64,000 bases of DNA from Torymus aiolomorphi (Eukaryota > Arthropoda > Insecta > Hymenoptera > Torymidae): contig CM070876.1 in the NCBI GenBank assembly GCA_036365515.1, positions 106,195,810 through 106,259,809 of the forward strand, written 5' to 3'. Shown in pieces: positions 22,793 to 34,540 of this stretch. Under the pieces are notes generated by a model. That model did not search any database and was not told the origin of the DNA. It was given only the letters and a program-made list of their open reading frames with translations. Position 1 is the first letter of the stretch; every line of letters begins with the position of its first letter. The position numbers and the translations under genes are program-made.

Positions 22793-23650
22793 TTCAGAGC
22801 CAGCTATTAATTACTATTAAATTTGAATAGTGAAATGGTATCAAAAATATTTGCCCGTATACGGTCGCGACCAAAAAATAAAAATGTTCCTAAATTATGG
22901 TAACTTTATCTGACTAAGTGTATTTGCCAAAAGTACTCCGATTGTCACACTTTTGTAATTGTAAGTTTTATAATAAAGTAATAATCATTAAATTATTTCT
23001 AATTTGAACTGCACATAATACTAAAACTTGCTTTTATTTTAAATATTGTGAATTATTGCCGTTCAAACTTGAGAAATACTAATATTGATAATGTAATCAT
23101 TAAAGGCACATTTATAAATAATTTCTGTTCCGTCAAGATTTTTGTACAAAAAAGAAATGTTGTATCTTTATTCTTTTAAAAGTTATGAGTAAGTTAAAGA
23201 TATGAGCTGTAAAAAAATGTCATTGTTTAAAAAGAAAAGTCATAACTTTCAAAAGAATAAAGATACAACATTTCTTTTTTGTACAAAAATCTTGACGGAA
23301 CAGAAATTATTTGTAAATGTGCCTTTAATGATTACATTATCAATATTAGTATTTCTCAAGTTTGAACGGCAATAATTCACAATATTTAAAATAAAAGCAA
23401 GTTTTAGTATTATGTGCAGTTCAAATTAGAAATAATTTAATGATTATTACTTTATTATAAAACTTACAATTACAAAAGTGTGACAATCGGAGTACTTTTG
23501 GCAAATACACTTAGTCAGATAAAGTTACCATAATTTAGGAACATTTTTCTTTTTTGGTCGCGACCGTATACGGGCAAATATTATAATTTTTAATATTTTT
23601 TATACCATTTCACTATTCAAATTTAATAGTAATTAATAGCTGGCTCTGAA
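22793..23650. promoter_or_regulatory. Divergent intergenic centre of the palindromic transposon
   Basis: The 858 bp between the two divergent transposase starts are themselves an inverted repeat around the unique spacer 23188-23240 (AAAGATATGAGCTG...TTAAAAAGAAAAG). Any promoter here would exist as two mirrored copies driving both genes. No TATA assignment is attempted in such AT-rich DNA. Confidence 0.5.
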
Positions 23651-24715
23651 ATGGCTGACTATCCGCCCAACGAGATCGTTGACATGATGTTGGCTTTAGG
23701 AGAAAGCCGAAGTAATTATCGTGCTGCGGCAAGAATTTATGCTGAACGCTATCCAGACAGACGACACCCTGACGCTATGGCTATCAGACGTTTAACTCAA
23801 AGAGCTCGTGGTGGACACATGGTTCGTCAACGTAGGCGCCATCAATATGATGAAAATGATAATTAGGTTGTGACTATTCTGGCAATAATTCATCTTGACC
23901 CACAGATAAGCGCTCGTCGAATCGAAAGGGAAATCGGTCTTCCAAAAAGTACATTTTTAAGAATTATGAAGGTGCTTAGATATCATGCGTATCATATTAC
24001 TCTGGTCCAAGAGCTACAGTTTGCTCATTTTCAACAGCGTATTGTGTTTTGCCAATGGGCTTTACAAATGATAGAAAATGATCCAGACTTTTTTAATTTT
24101 GTTCTTTTTTCTGATGAGGCAAAATTTCAAAGTGATGGGGAATTGAATAGACATAATTGTCATTACTGGTCTGATGTTAATCCTCATTGGGTCAGAACTG
24201 TAAACCATCCAAGACGATGGAGTATTATGGTATGGTGTGGGATTATTAATGGATGTGTGATTGGCCCTTATTTTTTCGAAGAAAATGTTAATCAACACAC
24301 GTACTTAACGCTAATAAGAGATGAACTACCTGTATTGATGGAAGATGTTGACTTAGAAACGCGACGAAGAATGTGGCTCCAGCAGGACGGCGCAACACCA
24401 CATTTCGCTCGAATTGTCAAGACTTTTTTGAATGAGCAGTATGGTAACAGATGGATTGGTCGAGGTGGTCCGGTTGAATGGCCTGCTTGCTCACCAGATC
24501 TTACATCACCAGATTTTTACTTATGGGGGTATTTAAGAAATGCCGTTTTTGAGGAAAGGTCCACCACAAGAGTAGACATGATGGACAGAATTCGTCGAGC
24601 ATGCGCTGCCATTCCAAGGCAAACTTTGCTAAACACCGTTCGCCACTTCCAAAGGCGTTTGACTATGTGCCTGGAAGCAAATGGTCGTAATTTCGAACAT
24701 TTTCTTCGAGGTTAG
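23651..24715 (+). pseudogene. DD41D transposase, copy 1 right arm (one nonsense codon)
   Basis: Same protein as the left arm, with frame intact throughout except for TAG at 23864-23866, where the other copies have CGG (Arg, in DNDNRVVT). Residues after the stop include LDPQISARRIEREIGLPK, FSDEAKF, LQQDGATPHF and SPDLTSPDFYLWG. The single lesion needs two base changes. This is the best-preserved transposase in the window; it lacks only readthrough of that codon. Confidence 0.87.
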
Positions 24716-24725
24716 ATAAACACAT

Positions 24726-25058
24726 AAGTGAGAGGCGAAGGGACTCACTTAAATCAAGCACCCTGAACAGTGAGAGGCAAGGGGACTCACTTTAATCAAG
24801 CACCCCGATCAGTGAGAGGCGAAGGGACTCACTTAAATCAAGCACCCTGAACAGTGAGAGGCAAGGGGACTCACTTTAATCAAGCACCCCGATCAGTGAG
24901 AGGCGAAGGGACTCACTTAAATCAAGCACCCTGAACAGTGAGAGGCAAGGGGACTCACTTTAATCAACCACCCCGATCAGTGGGAGGCGAAGGGACTCAC
25001 TTAAATCAAGCACCCTGAACAGTGAGAGGCAAGGGGACTCACTTTAATCAAGCACCCC
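24726..25058. repeat. 42-bp subterminal repeats, copy 1 right arm
   Basis: Mirror image of 21387-21719: eight alternating units, then AAAGGAAACAATCC leading to the right terminal region. Confidence 0.85.
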
Positions 25059-25690
25059 AAAGGAAACAATCCTTACTACGTCCACGTCGTTGTTTCTGGG
25101 TAGCGCTAAACGTAAGGTTGACACATTTACAACAGAAGCTTTAATGATCTTGAAGTTTCCGTTAAACAAACATCAGACATGGGGTAGAGATGTGTGGGAC
25201 TGGGGGATGTCTGGTGTAACAGTTTAGCATGTGACGCTATGAAGAGCATGGGGTTCGGATGTGCAAGTTTGATATTTGTTTACTAGGATGTGAAAGTTTT
25301 GGGTGTGTGGGTTTCCCTATTAAACCTACGATCAGTTTGAACCACTTAAGCCTGTGACTCATGGAAAAACGACTTAAAATGGATTTTTCGGAGTTCGACC
25401 TTCATTTGGCCTTGAAATGACCTTGAAATGACCTTGAAAAAAAATGTCTCAATATGATTTTGAACGTAAAATTTCCCGCTCTTTCCGAATCCGGGGTCAA
25501 AAATAGGTGTTCCTATTAAAAAAAACCACTTGACCTTGAAATAACCTTGACGGTCAAGTTCAAGGTCAAAGCTGTTAGGACCATCGTTTGGCCCCCTTCG
25601 TCCCCTACAACTTTTGTCTGAATCATTTTTTCCTATCTGTCTTAGGATCCGAAAAATCCGGGTGTAGCGATTAAAATGGGTCACCGTGTA

Positions 25691-26817
25691 CAATCCATTA
25701 TTATGTAAGACGAAGTAAGATGTATAAACCAGTCAAAAGTGAAACACAAAACTTAAAAATCACTAATATGACCAAAAAGATGTGAAAAAATGAATAATAC
25801 ACGATTGAGAATGAACTGATAGCTATTTCATCAAAAATAAGTGGTGTAGAGTTGTTATAGTCAGAAGTCGTCGGTAAAGTAGCGGCCTTTTACACCCGTT
25901 TACAGTAGTTCAGCGTGAGAAAGGTTAGGCGTGAGAAAAAGTATATGCAGTCAGATATAAAAATGGCTTGCGAAATAAGCAAAGACTACTCACAATTTGA
26001 GTTAACAATAAATCTAAAATTACTCTAAAATATGTTTAAAAATACATATGTATATAAAATAAGCTCAATCTAACAGTAAACTAAAATATATATACGCAAT
26101 GATTTTAATTGACAAAGATTAGCTAGTTCATCTAAAGAGTTTGCATGCAAATAAAATAAGATAGTGTTGGAAAAGTTAAAATACGCACTATATACAAATA
26201 AATAAAATAAAATCAAACTAATATTAAGATAAAATTAAAATTAAAAACGGACTATACTACTAGAATGTAATAAGTTCACTTATGAAATATATAATAGCTT
26301 AAAGTTAATGATAATAATATTGGAGAGTTGTTTTTACAATAAATTAGATGAAAAGTGCGCCCGGTTTGAGTCGCTAATACGGTAATGAGACGTCAAAAAA
26401 CCTGACACCGGCGTTCGAGCTGTAGCAGTAGATTCGCTATAGCAATAGTCGTAAGTTCGTTCGGAGTTATACAGCTGTGTCATGTGACGGTCAGGTGACA
26501 TCAGAGTTCAAAAGAGAATGTTGCAGAAGAGCCTTTGATAGGCAGCACACAGTCACACAGCCTAAATGCATATGCAGTACACTCCGATAGCATCGGTTGC
26601 GGCGAGATGGTAGCAGAATCCAAACAAGGTGGAGAAGAGTGCAATGACGAAAGCAGCAGCAGATACGTGATGTGGTTGATTTTTAGTGTAATGCCGGGGA
26701 CAGGGTTGAGGTTATGTATAGCGTCTTCAGAATGGAAACTTGATGCAGGCTCGTAGAATTGCATAGAGGTACATGCAGTCCTTAGGCATAAGCTTAAGAG
26801 CCATCGGAGCCAGCTTC
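25691..26817 (-). other. NLR2 5' UTR
   Basis: On the minus strand this leads down to ATGGATTG (25704-25697), the start of ORF1. It contains TGTAAACGGGTGTAAAAGGCC (near 25883), also present in the NLR1 leader at about 4344, and AGCTGGCTCCGATGGCTCTTAAGC (near 26800) comparable to the NLR3 leader. No genuine coding frame. Confidence 0.65.
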
Positions 26818-26910
26818 CTACCAAGAGAAAACACTCCGAAGAGTGAAGTGGTAGTTAGAACAGCAAAAATTAGCAATAGCAGAAGTAGCAGGCGTGTGTC
26901 GTGTACTTAC
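26818..26910 (-). promoter_or_regulatory. NLR2 5'-terminal intron-like segment with UUCG hairpin
   Basis: Minus strand GTAAGT (26910-26905) to TCTTGGTAG (ending 26818), 93 nt. CACTC-TTCG-GAGTG lies inside; UUCG is a classic stable tetraloop. It matches the arrangement in NLR1 and NLR3. Confidence 0.5.
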
Positions 26911-26937
26911 GTTCAGAGGGATGGTGGAGAAGGAGGG

Positions 26938-26992
26938 ACGGAGAGAGAGAGAGGGAGAAAAAGGGAGAGAGAGAGAGAGAGAGGGAGAGAGA
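26938..26992. repeat. (GA)n-rich microsatellite between NLR2 and the next retroelement end
   Basis: Interrupted GA array separating the NLR2 5' end from the 3' end of another element on the same strand. Confidence 0.8.
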
Positions 26993-27180
26993 GATTGATT
27001 GGTCTTTTTATTGGCACCTTGGGGTAAGACCCCGTCTGGTGCTTAGATGAAAAGTACAAGGTGTTGAAAAATATAAGTAATATAAGTAATATAAGTAATA
27101 TAAGTATACAAAACAAAGAATTAGTACAGCTCGCAGATGACAGTAATAATGGAATTGGGTTGATTTTGAGGTTCACATCG
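26993..27180 (-). mobile_element. 3' end of another non-LTR retrotransposon (5'-truncated)
   Basis: On the minus strand, CAGACGGGGTCTTACCCC AAGGTGCCAATAAA is followed by AAGACCAATC and then (TC)n. This is a 3' UTR with a polyadenylation-like AATAAA placed against the microsatellite, as for NLR1-3. Four TTACTTATA units (27076-27112) lie further upstream. The family differs from NLR1-3, and the upstream break is not sharply defined. Confidence 0.55.
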
Positions 27181-27819
27181 CCTTAAGCTGGGTAAATCCG
27201 GATAGCTTATTTTCTCTTTTCTTTTAACGTAATGATAACATTATCATAGTTATTTATTGCCATCAAATTATCATAAATCAAATTATCATAAAAATTTTGT
27301 ACTAAAGAGTCTCATGTGGGTAAGTGGCTAACGCGTCCGATTGCTGCGCCGAGGGTCCAGTCATCGACGAAAAAAAAATTTTATTTATCAATTTATTTAT
27401 TTTAACATTAAATGTGTCATTGGGGTTTATCCCGAGGTTCTGTAAATATCAAATAATGAAAATGTAATTACATTTTTTTATATAATTTGAGCTCAATCGA
27501 AAAAATTACTATACTGGATAGCAAAAATTAATACAATTAAAGTAAGCCAGTAAACGAAAGTCTGAAATCGATTTTTTCGAGGGAATGGCTGCATTTTGAA
27601 TATTTGGACACATCGTCTAAAAACGATGGTCAAACATGTAGCTTCCAAAAACGCTGGTGTCATCCCTAATTTGGCAAAAAAAAAACACCCTCGAAAACGG
27701 TTTATCGCTTATAACTGGCGAACGATAAGAGATATCGAAAAAAGCCCCAAGCAAAAGTTGTAGAGCGTGAAATTTTACATAAGAATGACCTATCACTTTT
27801 TTGTATTTGATAAATTTAA
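27181..27819. other. AT-rich DNA with a possible tRNA-derived SINE relic
   Basis: At about 27315-27372 the sequence GTGGCTAACGCGTCCGA fits an A box, followed ~30 bp later by GAGGGTCCAGTCATCG, a poor B box, and then A/T-rich sequence. This could be a decayed tRNA-derived SINE head. The rest has no feature I can name. Confidence 0.35.
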
Positions 27820-27968
27820 CCTTTAGAGGACGGGATGGCCCCTATACGGGCCATGCCCATGATCGACCCTTTACATGTGTTAGTTTTGAGATGTGAGACA
27901 TCACAAAAACTCGATTTCTATAGAAAAGTGAGAGAAAACAGTAAACCCAAATCCCCGTCCTCTAAAGG
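27820..27968. mobile_element. piggyBac-type MITE (149 bp)
   Basis: Terminal inverted repeats CCTTTAGAGGACGGG and CCCGTCCTCTAAAGG, flanked on both sides by TTAA (27816-27819 and 27969-27972), the signature target site of piggyBac transposons. Internal sequence is too short to code. It is a non-autonomous element, presumably moved by a piggyBac transposase elsewhere. Confidence 0.85.
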
Positions 27969-27972
27969 TTAA

Positions 27973-29331
27973 GCTTGAGAAAAGCACGCAGAAGATGCAA
28001 GCAGCAAACGGCCGCAGGGGAAGGGACGCCCAGGCCGGCGCGGCTGCGGCATCGGCGGCACTCGTAGGCGCTCGAAAGGATTCGCTGAATTGCAGCTGGC
28101 TGCATGTTGTCACATGAGCGCGCATAGACCGAGTGTCTTTGCGAGACACGCGAGCCGTTTTTCAGTTTTTAAAGATTCCAGCTGTCCCAGGCGCCGGAAA
28201 ATTTATTGCTTCTGTCTTCACATTATACCTGCTGATGTAATAGGCAAAACGAACCATCGCTTTTTATAGATTTTGATTCATAGAAACTAAATTTCAAGGT
28301 TACAATTTGACAAAATTGCAAGAACCTTGATTTAAATGCATTTATTTAAACAAACTTAATTTAACAAATAAAAACTGTATTTTGCGATCAGCATAATTTT
28401 TCCTTGAAAATTCAGGCAATTTTAAGATTAAAATGTTTCATTCAACATCTACGAAAAACCAATATTCAAAGAGTTATAAATTTTAAAAATATTAATTTTC
28501 AGTATTTAAGAGATTCTTAATAATAGTCACAAAATTAAACTTCAAGTAAAAATTATTACAGTTACTTATCGTTTACCATCTAAAAAGAGATGTGCATAGT
28601 TAATATTACTTTGTATTATAAATAATTCACATTAATATACGAGTAAATCTCAGGACTCTTAGCTTTTTGGGAACTTCAAAGTTTAAGCAGACAAATGAAT
28701 CAAAGTTCAAAATGTTTGCCTTTCAATAAAAAAAAATGAAAGAACAATTATAAATAATGGTAAAGAATCAGCTGAATACACAAAATTTAAAAAAAGGTCG
28801 AACAATCAGTAATTTTTTATGTTGTTAATGTGCTTTTCCAATCGATATATTATTTATCTATATAGAAAAGGAGATCACACTTACGATCGTTACATAATTT
28901 GTTTAGCTTTTCTCTGTGCCAATATCTCTAATTTTCCCAAATGTAAGATTTTTAATTTTCTAAATTTTTTAACGTATTTTAGGGGTAAAAAGTTACTGAG
29001 ATTTGTTAATATATATTATTAAATTTTCAAGGGGAAGACTAACATCCTTATCTATATCTATATCATTTGCAAAGATATTCCCTAAATAATAGTATTTGTT
29101 ACTCGTAAAGAGAAAATATTTTATAAACATGAGTGTGCAGCGAACATTGACAAGTTTCCTATTTAAAAAATTAGGAATGCCAATTCGTACCTGAAGTATA
29201 ATTTTTTGTCTGTTAACTGCTTTATAAAGAGATAAGGAAAACAAGTTTTACTAATTTTCTTACTGTCTTTATTTGATATAATGAACATTTTTTTACAAGA
29301 TGCAATAGTTTCTTACAAACATGAATCATTA
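27973..29331. other. No gene recognised
   Basis: A GC-richer patch (27980-28200) followed by AT-rich DNA. Short frames at 28819-29022 and 28993-29244 have no motif or composition that suggests genes. Confidence 0.55.
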
Positions 29332-29454
29332 TTGTGATAGTTAAGAATGGACGTAAGACGAACCAACTTTTGGTGTAATAGATTTTATTTTACGAAATAA
29401 AATCTATTACACCATAATTTGTTTCGTCTTTCGTCCATTCTTTACTATCACAAA
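29332..29454. repeat. 123-bp hairpin (MITE-like)
   Basis: A near-complete inverted repeat: TTGTGATAGTTAAGAATGGACG pairs with CGTCCATTCTTTACTATCACAA, and the inner arms GGTGTAATAGATTTTATTT also pair. A related half (GTCATTCTTTTAATTGTCACAAG) is seen at about 986-1008, suggesting a dispersed family. Confidence 0.65.
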
Positions 29455-29789
29455 GTTTATACCACGAACATTATTACGTGTATTATTATTATTTAAATAA
29501 AATAATTTCTATTGAAAGACAAATTATACTTTGACAAGAGAAATTATCTTTTGAGTCTAAATCTCTGTCTCTAGATACAAAAACAAATTTTCTTTTTATG
29601 AAGACTCGATTCCTAATATCTGAAAAGTAATTATTTGTCTTCGCTCAGAATTTTCTTCCCAATATTCGTGATTATTAGAAGATAATAAGAAAATTTTTCT
29701 TTGGAGAATAGATCGTATAATGAGTACTTATGACGGTGTTTATTAACATTTTACTTTGAATGATTGTCCTTTTGTTAGTAGCAGAAAAT

Positions 29790-29849
29790 ACGTGTATGTA
29801 ATACAAGTAATTAATTTCATAATTAATTACTTGTATTACATACACGTAT
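29790..29849. repeat. 28-bp-arm perfect palindrome
   Basis: Arms TACGTGTATGTAATACAAGT... and their exact complement around a 4-nt TCAT spacer. It lies just before the satellite array. Confidence 0.8.
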
Positions 29850-29878
29850 TAACTACAATATCATTATTAACTACAATG

Positions 29879-31903
29879 GAATTTACCGATCGGGCCGAAA
29901 AAAATATCGGTAGATCGGAAATTTCAAGACCTTTCAGAAAATGGGCCTACTTCCGACCATATCCAAACACAGAGCAAAAAAAAATTATTTTCGATTTTTC
30001 CACATTTTTCTTTATTTGTTTAATCGACTTAATAATATCCGATCGGGCCAAAAAAAATATGGGTAGGTAGGAAATTTCAAGGCCTTTCAGAAAGTGGGCC
30101 TACTTCCGACCGATATACAAACCCAGAGCAAAAATAAAATTATTTTCCATTTTTCCATATTTTTCTTTATTTGTTTAATCGACTTAATAATATCCGATCG
30201 GGCAAAAAAAAATATGGGTAGATAGGAAATTTCAAGGCCTTTCAGAAAGTGTGCCTACTTCCGACCGATATCCAAACCCAGAGCAAAAAAAATTACAATA
30301 TTTGCGATTTTTCCATATTTTTTTTTTTATTTTATTTAACTGACTTAATAATATCCGATCGGACCGATGAAAATATGGGTAGATAGAAATTTTAAGACCT
30401 TTCAGTAAACGGGCCTACTTTCGACCGATATCCAAACCCCCAGAGCAAACAAAAAATTATTTTCTATTTTTCCATATTTTTCTTTATTTTTTTTTAACCG
30501 ACATAAATTATCCGATTGGGTTGACAAAAATATGGGTTGATGGGCAATTTCAAGATCTTCCAGAAAATTAGCTTACTTCCGACCATATCCAAACACAGAG
30601 CCAAAACAAATTATTTTCGATTTTTCCATATTTTTCTTTTTTTTTTTAACCAGCTTAGTAATATCCGATCGGGCCGACAAAAATATGGGTAGATAGAAAT
30701 TTTAAGGCCTTTCAGAAGATGGGCCTACTTACAACCGATATCCAAACCCAGCGGCGGTAAAAAATTATTTTCTATTTTTCCATATTTTTCTTTATTTTTT
30801 TTAATCGACTTAATAATATCCGATAGGGCCAAAAAAAAATGGATAGATAGGAAATTTCTAGACCTTTCAGAAAATGGGCCTTCTTTCGACCGGTATCTAA
30901 ACCCAGAGCAATAAAAAAAATAATATTCGATTTTTCCATATTTTTCTTTATTCTTTTTAATCGACTTAATAATATCCGATCGGGTCGAAAAAAATATGGA
31001 TAGATAGGAAATTTCAAGGCCTTTCAGAATGTCGGCCTACTTGCGACCGATATCCAAATCAAGAGCGAAAAAAATTACAATATTTCCGATTTTTCCATAT
31101 TTTTCTTTATTTTTTTTTAACCGGGTTAATAATATCCGATCGGGCCGACAAAAATATGGGTAGATAGAAATTTTAAGGCCTTCCAGAAAATGGGCCTACT
31201 TGCGACCGATATCCAAACCCAGAGCCAAAAAAATTACAATATTTGCGATTTTTCCATATTTTTCTTTATTTTTCATTTAACCGACTTAATAATATCTGAT
31301 CGGGCCTATGAAAATATGGGTATATAGAGATTTTAAGACCTTTCAGAAAATGGGTCTAGTTTTGACCGATATCCAAACCCAGAACAAGAAAAAAATTATT
31401 TTCTATTTTTCCATATTTTGTTTTATTTTTTTTAACCGACTTAATAATATCCGATCAGGCCGATAAAAATATGGATAGATAGAAATTTTAAGACCTTTCA
31501 GAAAATGGGCCTACTTCCGTCCGATATCCAAACCCAGAGCAAAAAAAAATTGTTTTCGATTTTTCCATATTTTTCTTAATTTTCTTGACCGACTTAATAA
31601 TATCCGATCGGGTCAAAAAAAATATGGATTGATAGGTAATTTCAAAGTCTTTCAGAAAATGGGCCTACTTCCGTTCGATATCCAAACCCAGAGCAAAAAA
31701 AAAATTGTTTTCGATTTTTCCATATTTTTCTTAATTTTCTTGACCGACTTAATAATATCCGATCGGGTCAAAAAAATATATGGATTGATAGGTAATTTCA
31801 AAGTCTTTCAGAAAATGGGCCTACTTCCCACCGATAACCAACCTCCGCGACGAAAAAAAAAATTCGATTTTGCCATATTATTCTTTTTTTTTTAACCGAC
31901 TTA
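29879..31903. repeat. ~157-bp degenerate satellite array, part 1
   Basis: About 13 units marked by ATATCCGATCGGGCC recurring every 153-160 bp. Other constant words are CCTTTCAGAAAATGGGCC, CGATATCCAAACCCAGAGC and TTTTTCCATATTTTTC. Units diverge by roughly 10-20% by eye. Apparent frames through several units are a by-product of the repeat period. Confidence 0.9.
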
Positions 31904-32439
31904 AGGACGTTCTCCGAGAAAACGATTTTCTTGTGATTTTCCTGAAACTTGCATAGAAATTTTGATTTTGTGTGCTTAGTACATGCTTGAAAGCCCCACG
32001 TCCATAGCGGTATTCAAAATAGAAATATTTAACTTCAAAGTTTTTGTGTTAACACGGTATCCCTATCTAAGCTAGTTTTAAAATTACATTTTAATTTACT
32101 ATAAAAAAAGTTTTCTTTGTGTTTCTTTTTCAACCGTAAGCCATAAAACTAGAAATCGAGAGGAATAATATGGTATAATTTTCAATATAGCAAGCGATAT
32201 TAATTTCAGAGATATAGCAACGTAAACAAAAACTCCCATGTTATTTGTATATCTATATATAGTCACCCTATGTAAGTGCTATTTATTTAAATATCATATT
32301 GACACCTTTTATCTTACACTGACATTTTATTTTTATTTTTGGAGTAATGTATAGAAACTCATGAAGGGTTTTCATTGTAAATAAGATTTTTAAATCACAA
32401 TTTTCGCGATATTAATGAATTTGAGTCGGAGAACGTCCT
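31904..32439. mobile_element. 536-bp MITE inside the satellite
   Basis: Terminal inverted repeats AGGACGTTCTCCGA and TCGGAGAACGTCCT flanked by TA on each side (31902-31903, 32440-32441). Satellite sequence resumes directly after. AT-rich and non-coding. The TA duplication suggests mobilisation by a Tc1/mariner-type transposase. Confidence 0.85.
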
Positions 32440-32441
32440 TA

Positions 32442-32770
32442 TTAGTATCCGATCAAGTCAAGAACAATATGGATAGATAGGAAATTTCAAGACCTTTCAT
32501 AAAATGGGCCTACTTTCCACCGATATCCAAACCTTCAGAGCAAAAAAAATTGCTTTCGATTTTTCCATATTTTTCTTAATTTTTTTTAAACGACTTAATA
32601 TTATCCGATCAGACCGACAAAAATATGGATTGTTAGGTAATTTCAAAGCCTTTCAGTAAATGGGCCTACTTCCCACCGATAACCAAACTCGGCCACGAAA
32701 AAAAAAAAAAATTCGGTTTTTCGATATTTTGCTTAATTTTTTTTAATCGACTTAATATTATCCCATCAAC
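32442..32770. repeat. ~157-bp satellite array, part 2
   Basis: Two to three more satellite units continuing after the MITE, then fading into unique sequence near 32765. Confidence 0.85.
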
Positions 32771-32874
32771 TATATAATTGAACTTGCACAACTTCAAAAT
32801 AAGCTTTAAATTCCTGCCAAAAATTAACTTGATATCTCTGGCCAGTTTCGAGTTATGCTGCGGGCAGATTTATA

Positions 32875-32885
32875 ACACACACACA

Positions 32886-32917
<32 letters not shown>

Positions 32918-32937
32918 CACACGCACACACACACACA
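32875..32937. repeat. (CA/ACGC)n microsatellite
   Basis: ACACAC and ACGC units. The His/Thr/Arg and Cys/Val frames across it are artefacts. Confidence 0.85.
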
Positions 32938-33295
32938 GAAATTTTCTGGAAAATGCAATCTCGTCTCAGGGAGCTCAGAAATATGGAAAATCATCGAAAT
33001 CTCCAGGTCGAAAAATTTCACCGTTACTAAGATTTCTCTTTGAGAAAGGAAAATTCCAGAAACTACACACAAAAGCAAATAAGTAGCGCATATAATAATT
33101 GATTATTATACAAATATTTAATGAAGTATATCAAAATAATATATTTAATAAGTATATAATAGGTATATCTAAACTATATTCATTGTTTAAAGAATCTCTG
33201 TGTTTATACAGAGTTGAGACTATCATATTGCTTCCATTAAAATTTTTTGAAATAAACAAACAATGATACTAAACCTGATCCCTCATCATTCATTT

Positions 33296-33485
33296 AAGTT
33301 TTTATTACTTGACCCTTTAATTAACTCTTTACGTATCCCATACTTTAACTCGTCATTTTAACCCTTATCTTATCCTTTTCTTAACCCTTTTTTAACTCTT
33401 TATTTAACCTTTTATCTAACCCTTTATTTAGCTTTTTTTAAACCCCTTTGTAGCCCTTTACTTAACCCTTTATTTAATCGATTCT
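33296..33485. repeat. Degenerate TTAACCCTTTA tandem repeat
   Basis: About 14 variants of the 11-13-bp word TTAACCCTTTAT. It is not the insect telomere repeat TTAGG. Confidence 0.7.
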
Positions 33486-34540
33486 TCATTTCCCTTTCGA
33501 TCAGCTGTTTTTGTTCCGACCGTTGCTATATAATTTGTGATATATATCTATCTACTTCTCCACAGTCCACAACTCTGCGTGAGAGAGAGAGCTAGAGAGA
33601 GAAGATATTATGTATATATATATACATTTGTTTCGACCTAACCTTACGCATCTCTCATCAATATATAACAACATGTCTTATTAATGTACACATATTATCA
33701 CGGATCCCGCGTTTGATTGTTTACTAATATTATATTCGTTTAAATAATCAAAGATCTGAGAAAGTCGACTGATGAAAAGAATTTATTTACGAGCATCACT
33801 GGGACAATAACTTTGTTCGGGATTCAGCGTTCAAGCGGTAGCCGCACCGATCAGCACTCGCCACGCGTCTCTCTTACCGCCCCTTTATCGACCAAGACAC
33901 GCCGACGGCATTTCGCAGCGTCGGCCAGCTCAGTTCTAGCGCGACGGCCAAGAGAGAGAGAGAGAGCAGCAGCTCAACTGTACGCCAAGAGGCACGGCGT
34001 ACCCAGCTAATAAAACTACATTAAATCTCCACTCGAAAAGTACTTCATTTAAGAACCGCCTACTCCACGATCCAATCCTACTGCCTATCTAACAATCTTT
34101 TTTAGATAAGTATTAAAATGGCTATATGTTAAATAGCAATTTTTAAAGAATTGATACTTTGTGAAAATTTTTTACTTACAGATAGTCAAGAAGATTTTTT
34201 TCGGAGTCATTAAAATTCGATGAGGTGAAGAATATTTACAAAAATCATTATTCACCTCCTTGTAAATTTCAAGATAAATATATATAAAAAAACATCACAT
34301 CATAAAAAACTGCCTGAAGAAATGGAAATCTACAAGTGTCATTTTCAAGAAAATAACGTAGGAAATTCTCATTTGATTCTTAAATGTGTATATAAGATCC
34401 AATAGATTCTCGAAATGTGACAAAAGCTGTTAGGAAGCAACACCTACTTAAGATGTTTTAGACAGTATTGTATTGATATGAAATAACGTATTGATCTGCC
34501 AGATACAAACATATTATTCTTGTATATTATTAAAAAGTGA
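33486..34540. other. GC-rich island in AT-rich DNA, no gene recognised
   Basis: 33780-34020 is clearly GC-richer than its surroundings and contains (GA)n. It could be a decayed LTR or promoter-like relic, but no termini, target duplication or coding region are visible. The remainder is AT-rich. Confidence 0.4.

Larger units (their letters stand above)
20756..25688. mobile_element. Palindromic DD41D Tc1/mariner-type transposon, copy 1 (4933 bp)
   Basis: Two inverted arms (20756-23187 and 23241-25688, about 2.43-2.45 kb, near identical by eye) flank a 53-bp unique spacer. Each arm holds, from outside in, a terminal CACGGTGACCCATTTT, about 600 bp of unique sequence, eight 42-bp subterminal repeats and a transposase gene. 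The genes diverge from the centre. TA dinucleotides flank both ends (20754-20755 and 25689-25690), as for Tc1/mariner insertion. Target: the first codons of NLR2 ORF1. Having the transposase gene inside each inverted repeat is not the normal Tc1/mariner plan. Confidence 0.9.

Noticed and set aside
33296..33485. TTAACCC-type repeat as telomeric DNA
   Set aside because: The unit is irregular, 11-13 bp and not TTAGG; no subtelomeric features.
33765..33800. CTGATGA followed by purines, possible hammerhead core
   Set aside because: No stem II and no GAAA at the right distance; chance match. Other CTGATGA or TCATCAG hits in the transposases encode FSDE and also lack the remaining core.
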